From contig JAGCYI010000270.1 in the NCBI GenBank assembly GCA_017960885.1, forward strand, positions 1 through 41,249: DNA of 41,249 nt. Direction: 5' to 3'. Each line of letters opens with the position of its first letter. The stretch's first letter is position 1. The translations under genes and the position numbers were made by a program. The notes below the pieces were generated by a model that worked only from the letters and a program-made list of their open reading frames with translations, had not been told where the DNA came from and made no database searches. The stretch is from Bacteroidales bacterium. GTDB taxonomy: Bacteria > Bacteroidota > Bacteroidia > Bacteroidales > UBA3824. This document shows positions 15,800 through 24,556 of the stretch, in pieces.

Positions 15800-17905
15800 T
15801 TATGATATTCTGCTCCAATTTTGTTCTTTGCTAAATATTTTGTTTTGACGTGTTTTAATCATAAAGTGTTTAGGGTCGGCAAGTTGCGGATCTATCGACA
15901 GCAAATCGCTTGCTGCGTTACGTGCCGCCATTAGAATCTGACCGTCGCGGGCAAGGTCGGCTATCCTCAATTGCATAGGTGTGCCGCTCTGCTGTGTTCC
16001 GTCCATATCGCCAGGACCGCGCATTTTAAGGTCTTCTTCTGAAATTACAAATCCGTCGGTGGTCTTGCACATTATGTCGATGCGTTTTTTTGCATCTGAC
16101 GATAGTTTGTAATCGGTCATAAGTATGCAGTAACTCTGATCACCGCCACGTCCTACCCTACCGCGCAACTGGTGCAACGCCGAAAGTCCGAATTTTTCGG
16201 CACTCTCAATCACCATTGTGGTGGCGTTTGGCACGTTTACCCCCACCTCTATAACGGTGGTGGCAACCATAATATGCGTAATGCCTTTTACAAATAATTG
16301 CATGGCTTTATCCTTTTCTTCGGGTTTCATGCGTCCGTGTACCACGCTCACAGCATATTGTGGCGGTGGAAATGCACGGCAAATAGATTCGTAACCATCG
16401 GTAAGATCTTTATAATCAAGATTTTTGGATTCCTCTATTAAAGGATACACCACATAAATCTGATGTCCTTCGGCTATACGGTCGCGCATAAACTTAAACA
16501 CCATAAGGCGTTTAGAATCAAACGAATGCATAGTTTTCACAGGCTTGCGTCCCGGAGGCATTTCGTCGATAACCGACACGTCTAAATCGCCGTAAAGAGT
16601 CATAGAAAGAGTGCGTGGAATGGGTGTGGCGGTCATAACTATGATATGCGGCGGAGTGATGTTTTTTTTGTAGAGTTTGGCACGCTGGGCTACACCAAAA
16701 CGATGTTGCTCGTCGATAATGGCAAGACCGAGGTTTTTGAATATCACATCGTCTTCGATAAGTGCATGGGTGCCAATAAGTATGTTGAGCGAACCATCTT
16801 GAAGATGTTCGTGAATGGCTCGTCGGTTTTTGGCAGATGTGCTACCCGTGAGCAAAGCCACATTTACAGGCATATCGCCAAGCAACTCCACAATAGTGGC
16901 ATAATGCTGAGTGGCAAGTATTTCGGTGGGAGCCATCAGACAGGCTTGAAAACCATTGTCCAAAGCAATAAGCATACTCAAAAGAGCCACAAGGGTTTTG
17001 CCGCTGCCCACATCGCCTTGCAACAGACGGTTGCATTGACGTCCCGTGAGAAAATCAGCACGTATCTCTTTTATCACCCTCTTTTGCGCATTGGTAAGGC
17101 TAAACGGCAAATGATTGTTATAAAAAGTATTGAAAATATCGCCCACTTTGTTGAATACGAAACCTATGCTTTTTTGATTTTTAGCAGCCTTGATAGATAG
17201 TATATTCAACTGAATATAAAACAGTTCCTCAAATTTAAGGCGGAATCTTGCCTTAGCGAGCGTCTCCTCGTCCTTTGGAAAATGAATATTGCGGAGGGCG
17301 TCGGTAAGAGGCATCAAGTTATATTTTTGTATAATATACTGCGGCAGAGTTTCGGGGAAAGGCGACGTTACCTTGCTCCACAGATTCTGCTGTAATGTTT
17401 GTATGGCGCGGCTGTTGAGTTTGCTATTTTTGAGGGTTTCGTTGGTGCTATACTGCGGAAACAACGGTGTGAGCAAGTTTTTTTCTGCCTTGAGCGGATC
17501 TATAATTTCGGGATGGGCAATCGACCAGCCTTGATAAAACGATGGTTTTCCAAAAATTATGTACTCCTTGCCCGGCACTATGCTCTTTTGAATCCAATCT
17601 ATCGACTTGAACCACACAAGTTCAATTCTGCCTGTACTGTCGGTAAACCATGCATTTAGATGCTCTTTATACTTAGCGCCCTGTTTTCTGAAATTAGAGA
17701 TCACACCTTTGAGTTGCACAGCCACCTCGTCGCTGTGTATTTCGGCAGTGGTGTAAAAACGGCTGCGGTCGATATACTTATATGGGAAATAGTAAACGAG
17801 GTCTTCAAAAGTATTGATATTCAATTCCTTTGAAAGACTTTCCGCTTTGGCAGTGCCCACACCGGACAGAAATTTTATGTCGGTATCAAGTTGCAATCTC
17901 TCCAA
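15800..17905 (-). CDS. recG: ATP-dependent DNA helicase RecG
   Basis: Superfamily 2 helicase of 701 residues that remodels stalled replication forks and Holliday junctions. The N-terminal wedge domain begins with the usual IKFLSGVGTAKAESL. Helicase motifs follow: LLQGDVGSGKTLVALL (motif I), MAPTEILATQHY (Ia), IIDEQHRFGV (II, DEQH box), MTATPIPRTL (III), and VATTVIEVGVNVPNATTMVI plus LHQLRGRVGRG (V-VI). The length is normal and the start matches the family. The gene lies 33 nt after the MerR-like gene and 20 nt before the decarboxylase. A -7-like TACTTTTG at 17938-17931 sits in the gap but has no matching -33 box. Confidence 0.98.
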   Translation of the reverse strand: MERLQLDTDIKFLSGVGTAKAESLSKELNINTFEDLVYYFPYKYIDRSRFYTTAEIHSDEVAVQLKGVISNFRKQGAKYKEHLNAWFTDSTGRIELVWFKSIDWIQKSIVPGKEYIIFGKPSFYQGWSIAHPEIIDPLKAEKNLLTPLFPQYSTNETLKNSKLNSRAIQTLQQNLWSKVTSPFPETLPQYIIQKYNLMPLTDALRNIHFPKDEETLAKARFRLKFEELFYIQLNILSIKAAKNQKSIGFVFNKVGDIFNTFYNNHLPFSLTNAQKRVIKEIRADFLTGRQCNRLLQGDVGSGKTLVALLSMLIALDNGFQACLMAPTEILATQHYATIVELLGDMPVNVALLTGSTSAKNRRAIHEHLQDGSLNILIGTHALIEDDVIFKNLGLAIIDEQHRFGVAQRAKLYKKNITPPHIIVMTATPIPRTLSMTLYGDLDVSVIDEMPPGRKPVKTMHSFDSKRLMVFKFMRDRIAEGHQIYVVYPLIEESKNLDYKDLTDGYESICRAFPPPQYAVSVVHGRMKPEEKDKAMQLFVKGITHIMVATTVIEVGVNVPNATTMVIESAEKFGLSALHQLRGRVGRGGDQSYCILMTDYKLSSDAKKRIDIMCKTTDGFVISEEDLKMRGPGDMDGTQQSGTPMQLRIADLARDGQILMAARNAASDLLSIDPQLADPKHFMIKTRQNKIFSKEQNWSRIS

Positions 17906-17938
17906 TTTAACAAGTAAAAAAACTCCATTACAAAAGTA

Positions 17939-18808
17939 TTATTTTTCAGACAAACGTGCTATATAGTCTGCGAATATTTTTACAGATGAAAATGCGTTTA
18001 TTTTATAACTATCTGAGATAGAGCAAAATCCAACAAAAAATTTTGCAATTCCGCTAAAAGATTCATCGTATTGGTTGATAATACCAGATATATCCTCGTT
18101 AGTTGGATAAATTTTGTCAACCATCACCACGTGAGTGCAACCAGCCGATTCGGCAGTGAGAGCCGCAGTGGCAATGCTTATATTTTCGCCAGCATAGACC
18201 AACGGAAACCTATATTTTTTTAATATATATGCAATAAAAATCAGAATCATCTCGCAGTCGTCGGCACGGGTAGAAAAAATTAAAAACTTATTGTTGCCGT
18301 GGCGTATAGGCTCGCTGTCGGCGGCGAGAATAATTTTGCGGCGTATAAGGTCGTAAGCAAATTGTTTAACGCTCTGAAAAACAGGACTTAGAATCCAACG
18401 TTGCTCCAACACCGACACCATGGGAACCACAGTATCTATCATAGCCCTCTCAAAACCCGAAGAGAGAATTTCGCGGTTGAGGATTTTATCAAACTGCTGT
18501 TCGTCGAAATGGTCGGCAGCGGCAAGAAGGGCGTTTACCTTCGACTCAGGGTCGTCTTGCATAGTTTCCAAAGTACGAAGTTTTTCGCTCAACTGCGCCA
18601 ACGGCAAACGAGCCACCTCCGAAATCTTAAAGCCTCGTTTCACAAGCATTGCCACGGCAAGTATCTTGTGAAGGTCGTCTTGTGAATAAACACGGATATT
18701 GGTATCGGTGCGCTGTGGCGACGTTAAGTTGTAACGCTTTTCCCAAATACGAATGGTAAACGCGTTAACTCCGGTAAGATTGGCTATTTCCTTTATAGAA
18801 TACTGCAT
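17939..18808 (-). CDS. MerR-family regulator with B12-binding-like C-terminal domain
   Basis: Protein of 289 residues. Residues 1-70 form a MerR winged helix (YSIKEIANLTGVNAFTIRIWEKRY). The remainder has the two-part layout of CarH/LitR regulators: a helical cap (about 90-165, with ILSPVFQSVKQFAYD) and a Rossmann-like B12-binding-type domain (about 172-285). In cobalamin-dependent members the Rossmann domain starts with an E/D-x-H-x-x-G motif that supplies the lower His ligand; here the corresponding stretch is RADDCEMILI, with Cys185 in place of His. It may therefore bind no cobalamin. It is divergent from yjbQ and heads a tightly spaced minus-strand run ending in the phosphatases. A -7-like TACATTTG lies at 18836-18829 without a clear -33 box. 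Confidence 0.87.
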   Translation of the reverse strand: MQYSIKEIANLTGVNAFTIRIWEKRYNLTSPQRTDTNIRVYSQDDLHKILAVAMLVKRGFKISEVARLPLAQLSEKLRTLETMQDDPESKVNALLAAADHFDEQQFDKILNREILSSGFERAMIDTVVPMVSVLEQRWILSPVFQSVKQFAYDLIRRKIILAADSEPIRHGNNKFLIFSTRADDCEMILIFIAYILKKYRFPLVYAGENISIATAALTAESAGCTHVVMVDKIYPTNEDISGIINQYDESFSGIAKFFVGFCSISDSYKINAFSSVKIFADYIARLSEK

Positions 18809-18904
18809 TGTTAATGTCTATTTTGGTGCAAATGTATAAAAAAGTAGCCGGATAATCTGCGGCAACAGAGTTTCAATATTAAATTTTCGCTTTTTTTAAT
18901 TTTT

Positions 18905-18938
18905 TTTGGGCAATAAGTCAGATTTTTTAGGATATTTG
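18905..18938 (+). promoter_or_regulatory. Weak promoter candidate for yjbQ
   Basis: TTTG at 18905-18908 and GATATTTG at 18931-18938 have a 22-nt spacer, slightly long, with one mismatch in the -7 box. It is the best candidate in the 164-nt divergent gap before the ATG at 18973. Confidence 0.35.
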
Positions 18939-18972
18939 TAAAAAAAAAGATCAAAACTTTTATTTGACAACG

Positions 18973-19380
18973 ATGATAACACAAAAAAATATAGTATTGC
19001 CTGCGATGAGCCGTGGCTACCACCTGATTACCAAAAACATAGTAGAACAACTTGGCACACTGCCCAAAACAGGACTGCTCAACCTATTTTTAAAGCACAC
19101 CTCGGCGGCACTGAGCATCAACGAAAACGCCGACCCGTCGGTAAGATTCGACATGGAAGGCATCTCAGACCGTCTTATTCCCGAAAACGCAAGTTACTCG
19201 CACGACCTTGAAGGCTCTGACGATATGCCGGCACATTTCAAATCGTCGCTCATGGGCGTATCGCTCAATATTCCAATCGCCGGAGGACACCTCGACCTCG
19301 GCACATGGCAGGGAATCTACTTATGCGAATTTCGCAACTGCGGAGGAAACCGTCACATAACTGCTACAATATATTACTAA
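18973..19380 (+). CDS. YjbQ/UPF0047 family protein (secondary thiamine-phosphate synthase type)
   Basis: Protein of 135 residues covering the whole UPF0047/YjbQ fold. Signature segments are LKHTSAALSINENADPSV, YSHDLEGSDDMPAHFKSSLM and HLDLGTWQGIYLCEFR, with the conserved histidines that form the likely metal or active site. Some family members show low thiamine-phosphate synthase activity, hence the usual name; the true role is unknown. The ATG at 18973 is preferred over a TTG nine bases upstream. The nitroreductase gene follows after 16 nt, so the two probably form an operon. Confidence 0.93.
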   Translation: MITQKNIVLPAMSRGYHLITKNIVEQLGTLPKTGLLNLFLKHTSAALSINENADPSVRFDMEGISDRLIPENASYSHDLEGSDDMPAHFKSSLMGVSLNIPIAGGHLDLGTWQGIYLCEFRNCGGNRHITATIYY

Positions 19381-19396
19381 TCAAAAACGTACAAAG

Positions 19397-20143
19397 ATGA
19401 AAAGCATAATCCACGACCACAAAAGTGTGCGCAATTATTCGCAGGTTCGCACTGTTGACGAGGTTGTAATTTTAAAGATAATAAACGCCGCTGTGAGAGG
19501 AAGCAACACTGGCAACATGCAGTTATACAGCATAGTTCTTACTACTCAACCAAAAATCAAACAACAACTTATGCCTCTGCATTTCAACCAACCCATGGTA
19601 GAACACGCACCTCTTGTGTTCACATTCTGCGCCGACATCAACAGGTTTTCGCATTGGTGCAAACTAAGAGGCACTGAGCCGTGCTACGACAATTTCCTAT
19701 GGTTCTCCACAGCCCTCACCGACACTATCATTGCCGCCGAAAACGCCGCCGTGGAGGCAGAATACAATGGTTTGGGAATTTGCTTTCTCGGCACCACAAT
19801 GTACAACGCCGAAGAGATTGCAAAACTGCTCAACCTCCCCAAAGGTGTAGTACCTGTGGTTACTATGACAGCAGGCTATCCCGTTGAAGAACAACCACTT
19901 ACCGAAAGACTTCCATATCAGGCTGTTCTTCATTTTGAAACCTACAGAGATTACACCGACGAGGATATCAACAAGTATTACGCTGATTTTGAGAGTCTTG
20001 ACAAAATCAAAGAGATAGTTAAGCAGAACAATCTCAACAACCTCGCCGAAGTCTTCACCCAAAAACGCTACACCAAAGAGGCTGGCAATCTGTTCTCCAA
20101 AAAGTACTTAGATTTTGTGAAGAAGAGTTTCAGGATGGAGTAA
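19397..20143 (+). CDS. Nitroreductase-family flavoprotein
   Basis: Protein of 248 residues resembling the NfsA/FRP branch of FMN-dependent nitroreductases. The N-terminal HDHKSVRNYS carries the Ser-Val-Arg phosphate-binding pattern of the family. RGSNTGNMQLYSIV gives the flavin-contact segment, and AAVEAEYNGLGICFLGT precedes the cofactor-binding VVPVVTMTAGYPVE. The C-terminal extension after residue 170 (TYRDYTDEDINKYY and beyond) is typical of the NfsA type and reaches across the dimer. It would reduce quinones or nitro compounds with NAD(P)H; the physiological substrate is unknown. It is cytoplasmic and co-oriented with yjbQ, 16 nt apart. Confidence 0.9.
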   Translation: MKSIIHDHKSVRNYSQVRTVDEVVILKIINAAVRGSNTGNMQLYSIVLTTQPKIKQQLMPLHFNQPMVEHAPLVFTFCADINRFSHWCKLRGTEPCYDNFLWFSTALTDTIIAAENAAVEAEYNGLGICFLGTTMYNAEEIAKLLNLPKGVVPVVTMTAGYPVEEQPLTERLPYQAVLHFETYRDYTDEDINKYYADFESLDKIKEIVKQNNLNNLAEVFTQKRYTKEAGNLFSKKYLDFVKKSFRME

Positions 20144-20187
20144 TCCTTTTTCAACTAAAAACAATAGTTAAATAACTAAATAAAATA

Positions 20188-20218
20188 GTTGTATTTTATT
20201 TTTCTTTGTTTATATTTG
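20188..20218 (+). promoter_or_regulatory. Promoter of the DUF6624-like gene
   Basis: GTTG at 20188-20191 and TATATTTG at 20211-20218 are 19 nt apart, a good Bacteroidetes promoter with one mismatch in the -33 box. It supports the ATG at 20264, because an in-frame upstream start near 20189 would lie within the promoter. Confidence 0.7.
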
Positions 20219-20263
20219 CGGTGTAAAAATTTACTTCACACTGACTTATTAAACAAAAAGAAA

Positions 20264-21181
20264 ATGAAACAACTATCTAAACATCTGATTCAAAGCCTAA
20301 TAATTATCTTAGGCGTGACATTGTTGTCGAATGCAAAAGCACAGTATTATGAATATTACTCTCACGTAGATGCTGGAGATTCGCTTTACGAAGTGTCGGA
20401 ATTCAAAAAATCAAGCGAGGAATACGCCAAAGCATTCATTTATGAAAAATGCCTGGATCCGACAGACCTCTATAATGGAGCATGTTCGGCGGCTTTGTCG
20501 GGCGATAACGACAATGCATTCAAATGGCTGTGGAAATGTTTGGAAACCGACTGCTACTTTTATATGGAAAACCCTCGCCAAGATGATGATTTGGCAAACC
20601 TCTACACAGATTCTCGATGGAAATCTTTTGAAGATACAATGACCATCAGGAAAAAACGCATAGAACAAAACTTTGACAAAAATCTTCGACAGGAACTCCA
20701 ACAAATTTGGGATGATGACCAAAAAATAAGACACAAACTAACTGCGGCAGAAAAGGATTCTTCATACAGCAAAGAACAAATAGATGAGATATTTAACAAA
20801 ATGGTAGAAATCGACAGTATCAACAGAATCAAAATCTGTAAAATACTTGACAACCGAGGTTTTGTTGGTAGAGAAATAGTTGGTGATAAGTGCCGAACAT
20901 TATGGATAGTAATACAACACTCACCCTACGAACTCCAAATTAAATACCTTCCATTATTCAAAAAAGCCGTTCTAAACAAGGATCTTAAAGCAAAAGACTA
21001 TGCTTTAATGGAAGATCGAATTGCAGTACGTGAAAACAGACCTCAAAAATATGGTACTCAAATAGTTCACAATAAATTGTGGCCTCTATTAGACAGTACC
21101 AAAGTGAACATTTGGAGAGAAGAGGTCGGGTTGAAACCGTTAGAAATAAAACTACAACAATATGGTATCACACTAGAATAG
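20264..21181 (+). CDS. Secreted TPR/DUF6624-like protein
   Basis: Protein of 305 residues with a signal peptide (about 1-27, ending SNAKA). The N-terminal part (about 28-120) holds TPR-like helices: AGDSLYEVSEFKKSSEEYAKA and ACSAALSGDNDNAFKWLWKC. The C-terminal part (about 140-305) matches the pattern I associate with DUF6624: LWIVIQHSPYELQIKYLPL, then YALMEDRIAVRENRPQKYGT and W..EVGL. The function of this domain is unknown. The ATG at 20264 is chosen because the promoter lies upstream at 20188-20218. It converges on the SBF transporter gene with only 8 nt between them. Confidence 0.85.
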   Translation: MKQLSKHLIQSLIIILGVTLLSNAKAQYYEYYSHVDAGDSLYEVSEFKKSSEEYAKAFIYEKCLDPTDLYNGACSAALSGDNDNAFKWLWKCLETDCYFYMENPRQDDDLANLYTDSRWKSFEDTMTIRKKRIEQNFDKNLRQELQQIWDDDQKIRHKLTAAEKDSSYSKEQIDEIFNKMVEIDSINRIKICKILDNRGFVGREIVGDKCRTLWIVIQHSPYELQIKYLPLFKKAVLNKDLKAKDYALMEDRIAVRENRPQKYGTQIVHNKLWPLLDSTKVNIWREEVGLKPLEIKLQQYGITLE

Positions 21182-21189
21182 CCATATTT

Positions 21190-22122
21190 TTAAGCAGCAG
21201 GAGAGGCATTATCTGACTTCAATTGTTCATCCATTTTGCGTTTCTTCTGCAACTGCCAACTGTTAAACAAATTTTGAAAGATAATATAGAAACCGCTGCA
21301 AACCGACGACAACGGGTTGAGGTAGGTCTGCGCCACCCAGATAGAGAATGTGGTGTTTTTCTGACCGATAGCCTGACCCGCGCTGATGCGGTCGTTGAAA
21401 TGCGAACCGATTTTTTTGCCCGAAACAAAAAGCACTATGCAGATTATCATAGCCGCCACTGCCATCATTATGTCAATATGGTAGTTCTCAGGCGTTTCCA
21501 AAATAGTTTTAACGGTCTTTGCCAGAAGAGTGGTAAGGGTAAACGCCCATATATAGAACGACAATCCGCTGTATTTCAATAAGAAACCGTGGACTTTGGG
21601 TGTGATATGTCGCAGAAGTTCCGCCAAAATCATTGGGCAAACCAACAGAGGAAACACTTTTGACAATATTGTCAGAAATACATCCATAAAATCTACGCCC
21701 TCTTGCGGCTCTATCAACGGGAAAAGCACTGGAATCACCACAGCCACAGTCATATTGGCAAGGAGGGTATATGTGGTGATACTTGCCGCACTGCCACCGA
21801 GTTTGGTTGTGATTACCACCGCCGCCGTAGCCGTGGGACAAAGAATTATCACCATTACGCTTTCGGCTAATATTTTATTGATACCGCACAGGGCATAATA
21901 AGCACCCAATGCGCCAAAAACCTCGATAGCAAGGAGAATAAAATGCAGTTTCTTGGGTTTGAGTTCGCGAATCGACACCTTAGAGAACGACAGCAACAGC
22001 ATGGCAAACAGGCAGTAAGGCATCAAAAACGAAAACTGCGAAAAGAAATTATGAAAAACCGCACCAGTGAGCATAGCCACAGGCAAGGCGTTGTTTTTTA
22101 AAAATTGAAATATAGCGTTCAT
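21190..22122 (-). CDS. Bile acid:sodium symporter (SBF/BASS) family transporter
   Basis: Integral membrane protein of 310 residues with about nine or ten hydrophobic segments. The family-type cores are visible: LCPTATAAVVITTKLGG with SAASITTYTLLANMTVAVV (crossover region), and NTTFSIWVAQTYLNPLSSVC near residue 250. SBF-like proteins move organic anions such as bile acids or small keto acids with sodium; the substrate here cannot be read. The charged C-terminal tail is cytoplasmic. It begins 8 nt after the EamA gene, and forms with it and the Nudix regulator a three-gene operon. Confidence 0.88.
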   Translation of the reverse strand: MNAIFQFLKNNALPVAMLTGAVFHNFFSQFSFLMPYCLFAMLLLSFSKVSIRELKPKKLHFILLAIEVFGALGAYYALCGINKILAESVMVIILCPTATAAVVITTKLGGSAASITTYTLLANMTVAVVIPVLFPLIEPQEGVDFMDVFLTILSKVFPLLVCPMILAELLRHITPKVHGFLLKYSGLSFYIWAFTLTTLLAKTVKTILETPENYHIDIMMAVAAMIICIVLFVSGKKIGSHFNDRISAGQAIGQKNTTFSIWVAQTYLNPLSSVCSGFYIIFQNLFNSWQLQKKRKMDEQLKSDNASPAA

Positions 22123-22130
22123 TATAGTAA

Positions 22131-23060
22131 TTATTCAGATTTATGATTATTTATTACAACATCATCTTTTGCTCGGCTTTGTGTTACAGTAAACACACCT
22201 GCAAAAATCAAAACCGCTGCCAAAACTTTCCATGGTGAAAATGTGTCCATCCCCACCGCCAAAGCCGCTGAGGTGGCTACCAAAGGCTGCACATAGTTGT
22301 ACATCACAACAACGGTAGGGCGCAGACGGTGCTGTCCCACGGGTATGAGAAAATAGCATATAAAAGTACCTCCCACAACTACCTGAACAATGCCCCAATA
22401 TGCCGAGGATGGCAGTGCAGAATAGTCCACCGCCGCCATGTCTGGCAATAAAAAAGGCACAAATATCAGTGTAGCAAACAGAAACATCCATTTCATCACA
22501 GTTATGGGCGAATACTTGGCTACCAAATCTTTGAACAGAACCACATAAAACGCAAAACTAAACTGTGCACATATACAACAAATATCGCCCCAGATATTAG
22601 AGCCGCTGTTGCTTGCAGCAGCCGTCAACACCAAAATCAATGCTCCCGAAATACCAAGCACAATGCCGCCAACCTTCAAAAAAGTGATAGGTTCGCTGAG
22701 TATTACCGCCGAAATTACCATTGTAATCACAGGTAGGAAAGTGGTAATCACCGACGCATCTACGGGAGAAGTCATCGAAACGCCTGTAACAAACAATCCT
22801 TGATTAAACATCACGGCAAGCATCGAAGCAAAAAGAAGGCGGATTTTGTCTTTGCGCTCCACCTTTTCGTTTTTCAAGAAAATAGAGGCTATCCAAAACA
22901 GTACACAAGCACCAGCCACACGAAAACCTGTTACAGCAAACGAAGATACTGAATCAAAACTCATTACGTATTTGCTCACAGGAGCCATAAAGCCCCAAAT
23001 AATATTGGCAAAAAGCATTGCGGCATGTCCCGCCAAAGTATGGCTATTAAATGGGCGCAT
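22131..23060 (-). CDS. EamA/DMT-family transporter
   Basis: Drug/metabolite transporter of 309 residues with ten predicted membrane segments in two EamA repeats (about 8-145 and 160-295). Family features include LFANIIWGFMAPVSKYV at the start, a positive loop after each pair, and WGIVQVVVGGTFICYFL in the second repeat. Substrates in this family range from amino acids to nucleotide precursors and cannot be assigned here. Its ATG (23060-23058) shares one base with the stop of the Nudix gene (TAATG), so translation is coupled. Such coupling suggests that the upstream Nudix protein controls or supports this transporter. Confidence 0.9.
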   Translation of the reverse strand: MRPFNSHTLAGHAAMLFANIIWGFMAPVSKYVMSFDSVSSFAVTGFRVAGACVLFWIASIFLKNEKVERKDKIRLLFASMLAVMFNQGLFVTGVSMTSPVDASVITTFLPVITMVISAVILSEPITFLKVGGIVLGISGALILVLTAAASNSGSNIWGDICCICAQFSFAFYVVLFKDLVAKYSPITVMKWMFLFATLIFVPFLLPDMAAVDYSALPSSAYWGIVQVVVGGTFICYFLIPVGQHRLRPTVVVMYNYVQPLVATSAALAVGMDTFSPWKVLAAVLIFAGVFTVTQSRAKDDVVINNHKSE

Positions 23061-23749
23061 TAAATTTCAAAATTAAAACCTTCTTGTGTTAATTGGAGAT
23101 AACGCTCTCTGTTGAAACTCATTAAGCGTGGAGCACGGTAAGCCACATTTTGCACTTTTTCGTCGAGAATATCGAGAACGCCTGTTTTAAGAATCTTTGA
23201 CGAAAAATTTCTACGGTCGAATTTGCGTTCCAAAACAGCCTCGTATAGAGTTTGCAATTGAGTCATAGTGAATTTCTGATCCAAAAGTTCAAACCCAATA
23301 GGACGATAGCGGATTTGATTTTGAATGCGTTGTTTGGCTGTTTCAAGAATTTTTTTGTGGTCGAATGCCAAAGGCGGTAACTCATTGATTTTAAACCAAC
23401 CAGCCTGCGAAGCATCCGTTCCTCCATGTGGGAAATAGTCGGTACTACGCACAAGTGCATAATAAGCCACAGTAACCACACGTCCACGAGGGTCGCGATC
23501 GATGTCGCCAAAAGTGTACAACTGCTCCATATACACGTCCTTTACGCCGGTTTCCTCGTAGAGTTCACGGCGGGCACATTCGTCAACGGTTTCATCGATA
23601 TGCACAAATCCGCCCGGAAACGCATACACATTGATATACGGCTCAATGCCGCGCTTTACAAGCAAAACATTCAACGCACTACCGTCGAAACCAAACACCA
23701 CACAGTCGGTGGCCAAAGCAGGTCGTGGAAATTCGTATTCAAATGCCAT
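23060..23749 (-). CDS. Nudix protein with C-terminal winged helix (NrtR-like)
   Basis: Protein of 229 residues. Residues 10-135 form a Nudix domain with a complete Nudix box at residues 47-69 (GFVHIDE, then RELYEETGV), so hydrolase activity is possible. Residues 150-229 (TMTQLQTLYEAVLERKFDRR, then FSSKILKTGVLDI) match the winged helix of NrtR-type regulators, which sense ADP-ribose or related sugar nucleotides and control NAD, sugar or transport genes. The ATG at 23749 is preferred over one eight codons upstream, because that earlier start falls inside a -7-like element at 23778-23771. The gene is the first of an operon with two transporters, consistent with a local regulator. Confidence 0.88.
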   Translation of the reverse strand: MAFEYEFPRPALATDCVVFGFDGSALNVLLVKRGIEPYINVYAFPGGFVHIDETVDECARRELYEETGVKDVYMEQLYTFGDIDRDPRGRVVTVAYYALVRSTDYFPHGGTDASQAGWFKINELPPLAFDHKKILETAKQRIQNQIRYRPIGFELLDQKFTMTQLQTLYEAVLERKFDRRNFSSKILKTGVLDILDEKVQNVAYRAPRLMSFNRERYLQLTQEGFNFEI

Positions 23750-23770
23750 ATTCTTTGCGTTTTTGATACG

Positions 23771-23778
23771 CAAAGTTA
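23771..23778 (-). promoter_or_regulatory. -7-like box upstream of the Nudix gene
   Basis: TAACTTTG on the minus strand matches TAnnTTTG, 22 nt before the start codon at 23749. No TTTG is present at the expected -33 distance, so the call is tentative. NrtR-type sites are usually palindromes near the promoter; none was obvious. Confidence 0.4.
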
Positions 23779-23817
23779 GAGAATATCTGTTATATATGGG
23801 TTAAGTTAAGGTGATTT

Positions 23818-24528
23818 CTACACATTAATGTAAAAATCCTTCACCAAATCTTTAAAACGCTGAGTATAAATATTTTGCGAGGAATAAACAACCAAAATTT
23901 CTTGCTGCAACGGTAAAATTGATTTACCAAAATGGAGAATAACACGCAGAGTGTCGGAATTTTCAAACGATTTAACAGCAGTTTTGCCGCAAATATGCAG
24001 ACCGTTGGCAATGCAGAGACGGTTGAAATAGAGGCGTTCTGACTCAGGCAATATCACCGAAAATATGCCATCGGTAGTCAAGAGCCGCGCCACCGTGGGC
24101 ACAAATTTTTCAAACGGCAACGAATCCTCATGACGTGCAATACTGCGACCCTGACTGCTTGATTTCAGCGAGTTACGAAAGAATGGAGGATTTGAAACAA
24201 TGTAGTCGAACTGTTCCGCCCCATCATTATACAGAGCGAGGAAATCGCCGTTAACCACCTTGATTCTGGATGCGAATTTTGATTTTTGCACGTTCTCAGT
24301 AGCCTGACAATAAGCATCTTGGTCAATTTCCACGGCAGTAATATCAGCCATCGACCTCTGTGCCGCCATCAGCGAGAGCAGTCCAGTGCCAGTGCCAATG
24401 TCGAGTACTTTTTTAGCCCTTCCAAAATCGCAGCACGCCCCAAGCACAATACCGTCGGTGGAGATTTTCATCGCGGTCTTGTCTTGATAGATGGTAAACT
24501 GCTGAAAACGGAAATAGGGGTTGGACAT
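23818..24528 (-). CDS. trmN6: tRNA1(Val) (adenine-N6)-methyltransferase TrmN6/YfiC
   Basis: Class I SAM-dependent methyltransferase of 236 residues that modifies A37 of tRNA1(Val). The N-terminus FRFQQFTIYQDKTAMKISTD is typical for YfiC/TrmN6. The SAM-binding motif I is VLDIGTGTGLLSLMAAQR (about residue 41), an acidic ribose contact follows in AVEIDQDAY, and the catalytic NPPF motif is in YIVSNPPFFRN (about residue 112). Length and start agree with the family. It lies 28 nt after the InlB-repeat/FISUMP gene. Confidence 0.92.
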   Translation of the reverse strand: MSNPYFRFQQFTIYQDKTAMKISTDGIVLGACCDFGRAKKVLDIGTGTGLLSLMAAQRSMADITAVEIDQDAYCQATENVQKSKFASRIKVVNGDFLALYNDGAEQFDYIVSNPPFFRNSLKSSSQGRSIARHEDSLPFEKFVPTVARLLTTDGIFSVILPESERLYFNRLCIANGLHICGKTAVKSFENSDTLRVILHFGKSILPLQQEILVVYSSQNIYTQRFKDLVKDFYINV

Positions 24529-24556
24529 AGCGACTAAACCATTGAATTAATGACAC

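Noticed and set aside
17931..17938. TACTTTTG as a recG promoter
   Set aside because: A TTTG is present but only 12 nt away, not 19-21, and such -7-like words are frequent in AT-rich gaps.
18811..19050. 79-codon minus-strand ORF
   Set aside because: It overlaps the start of yjbQ and the divergent promoter region and has no protein-like features.
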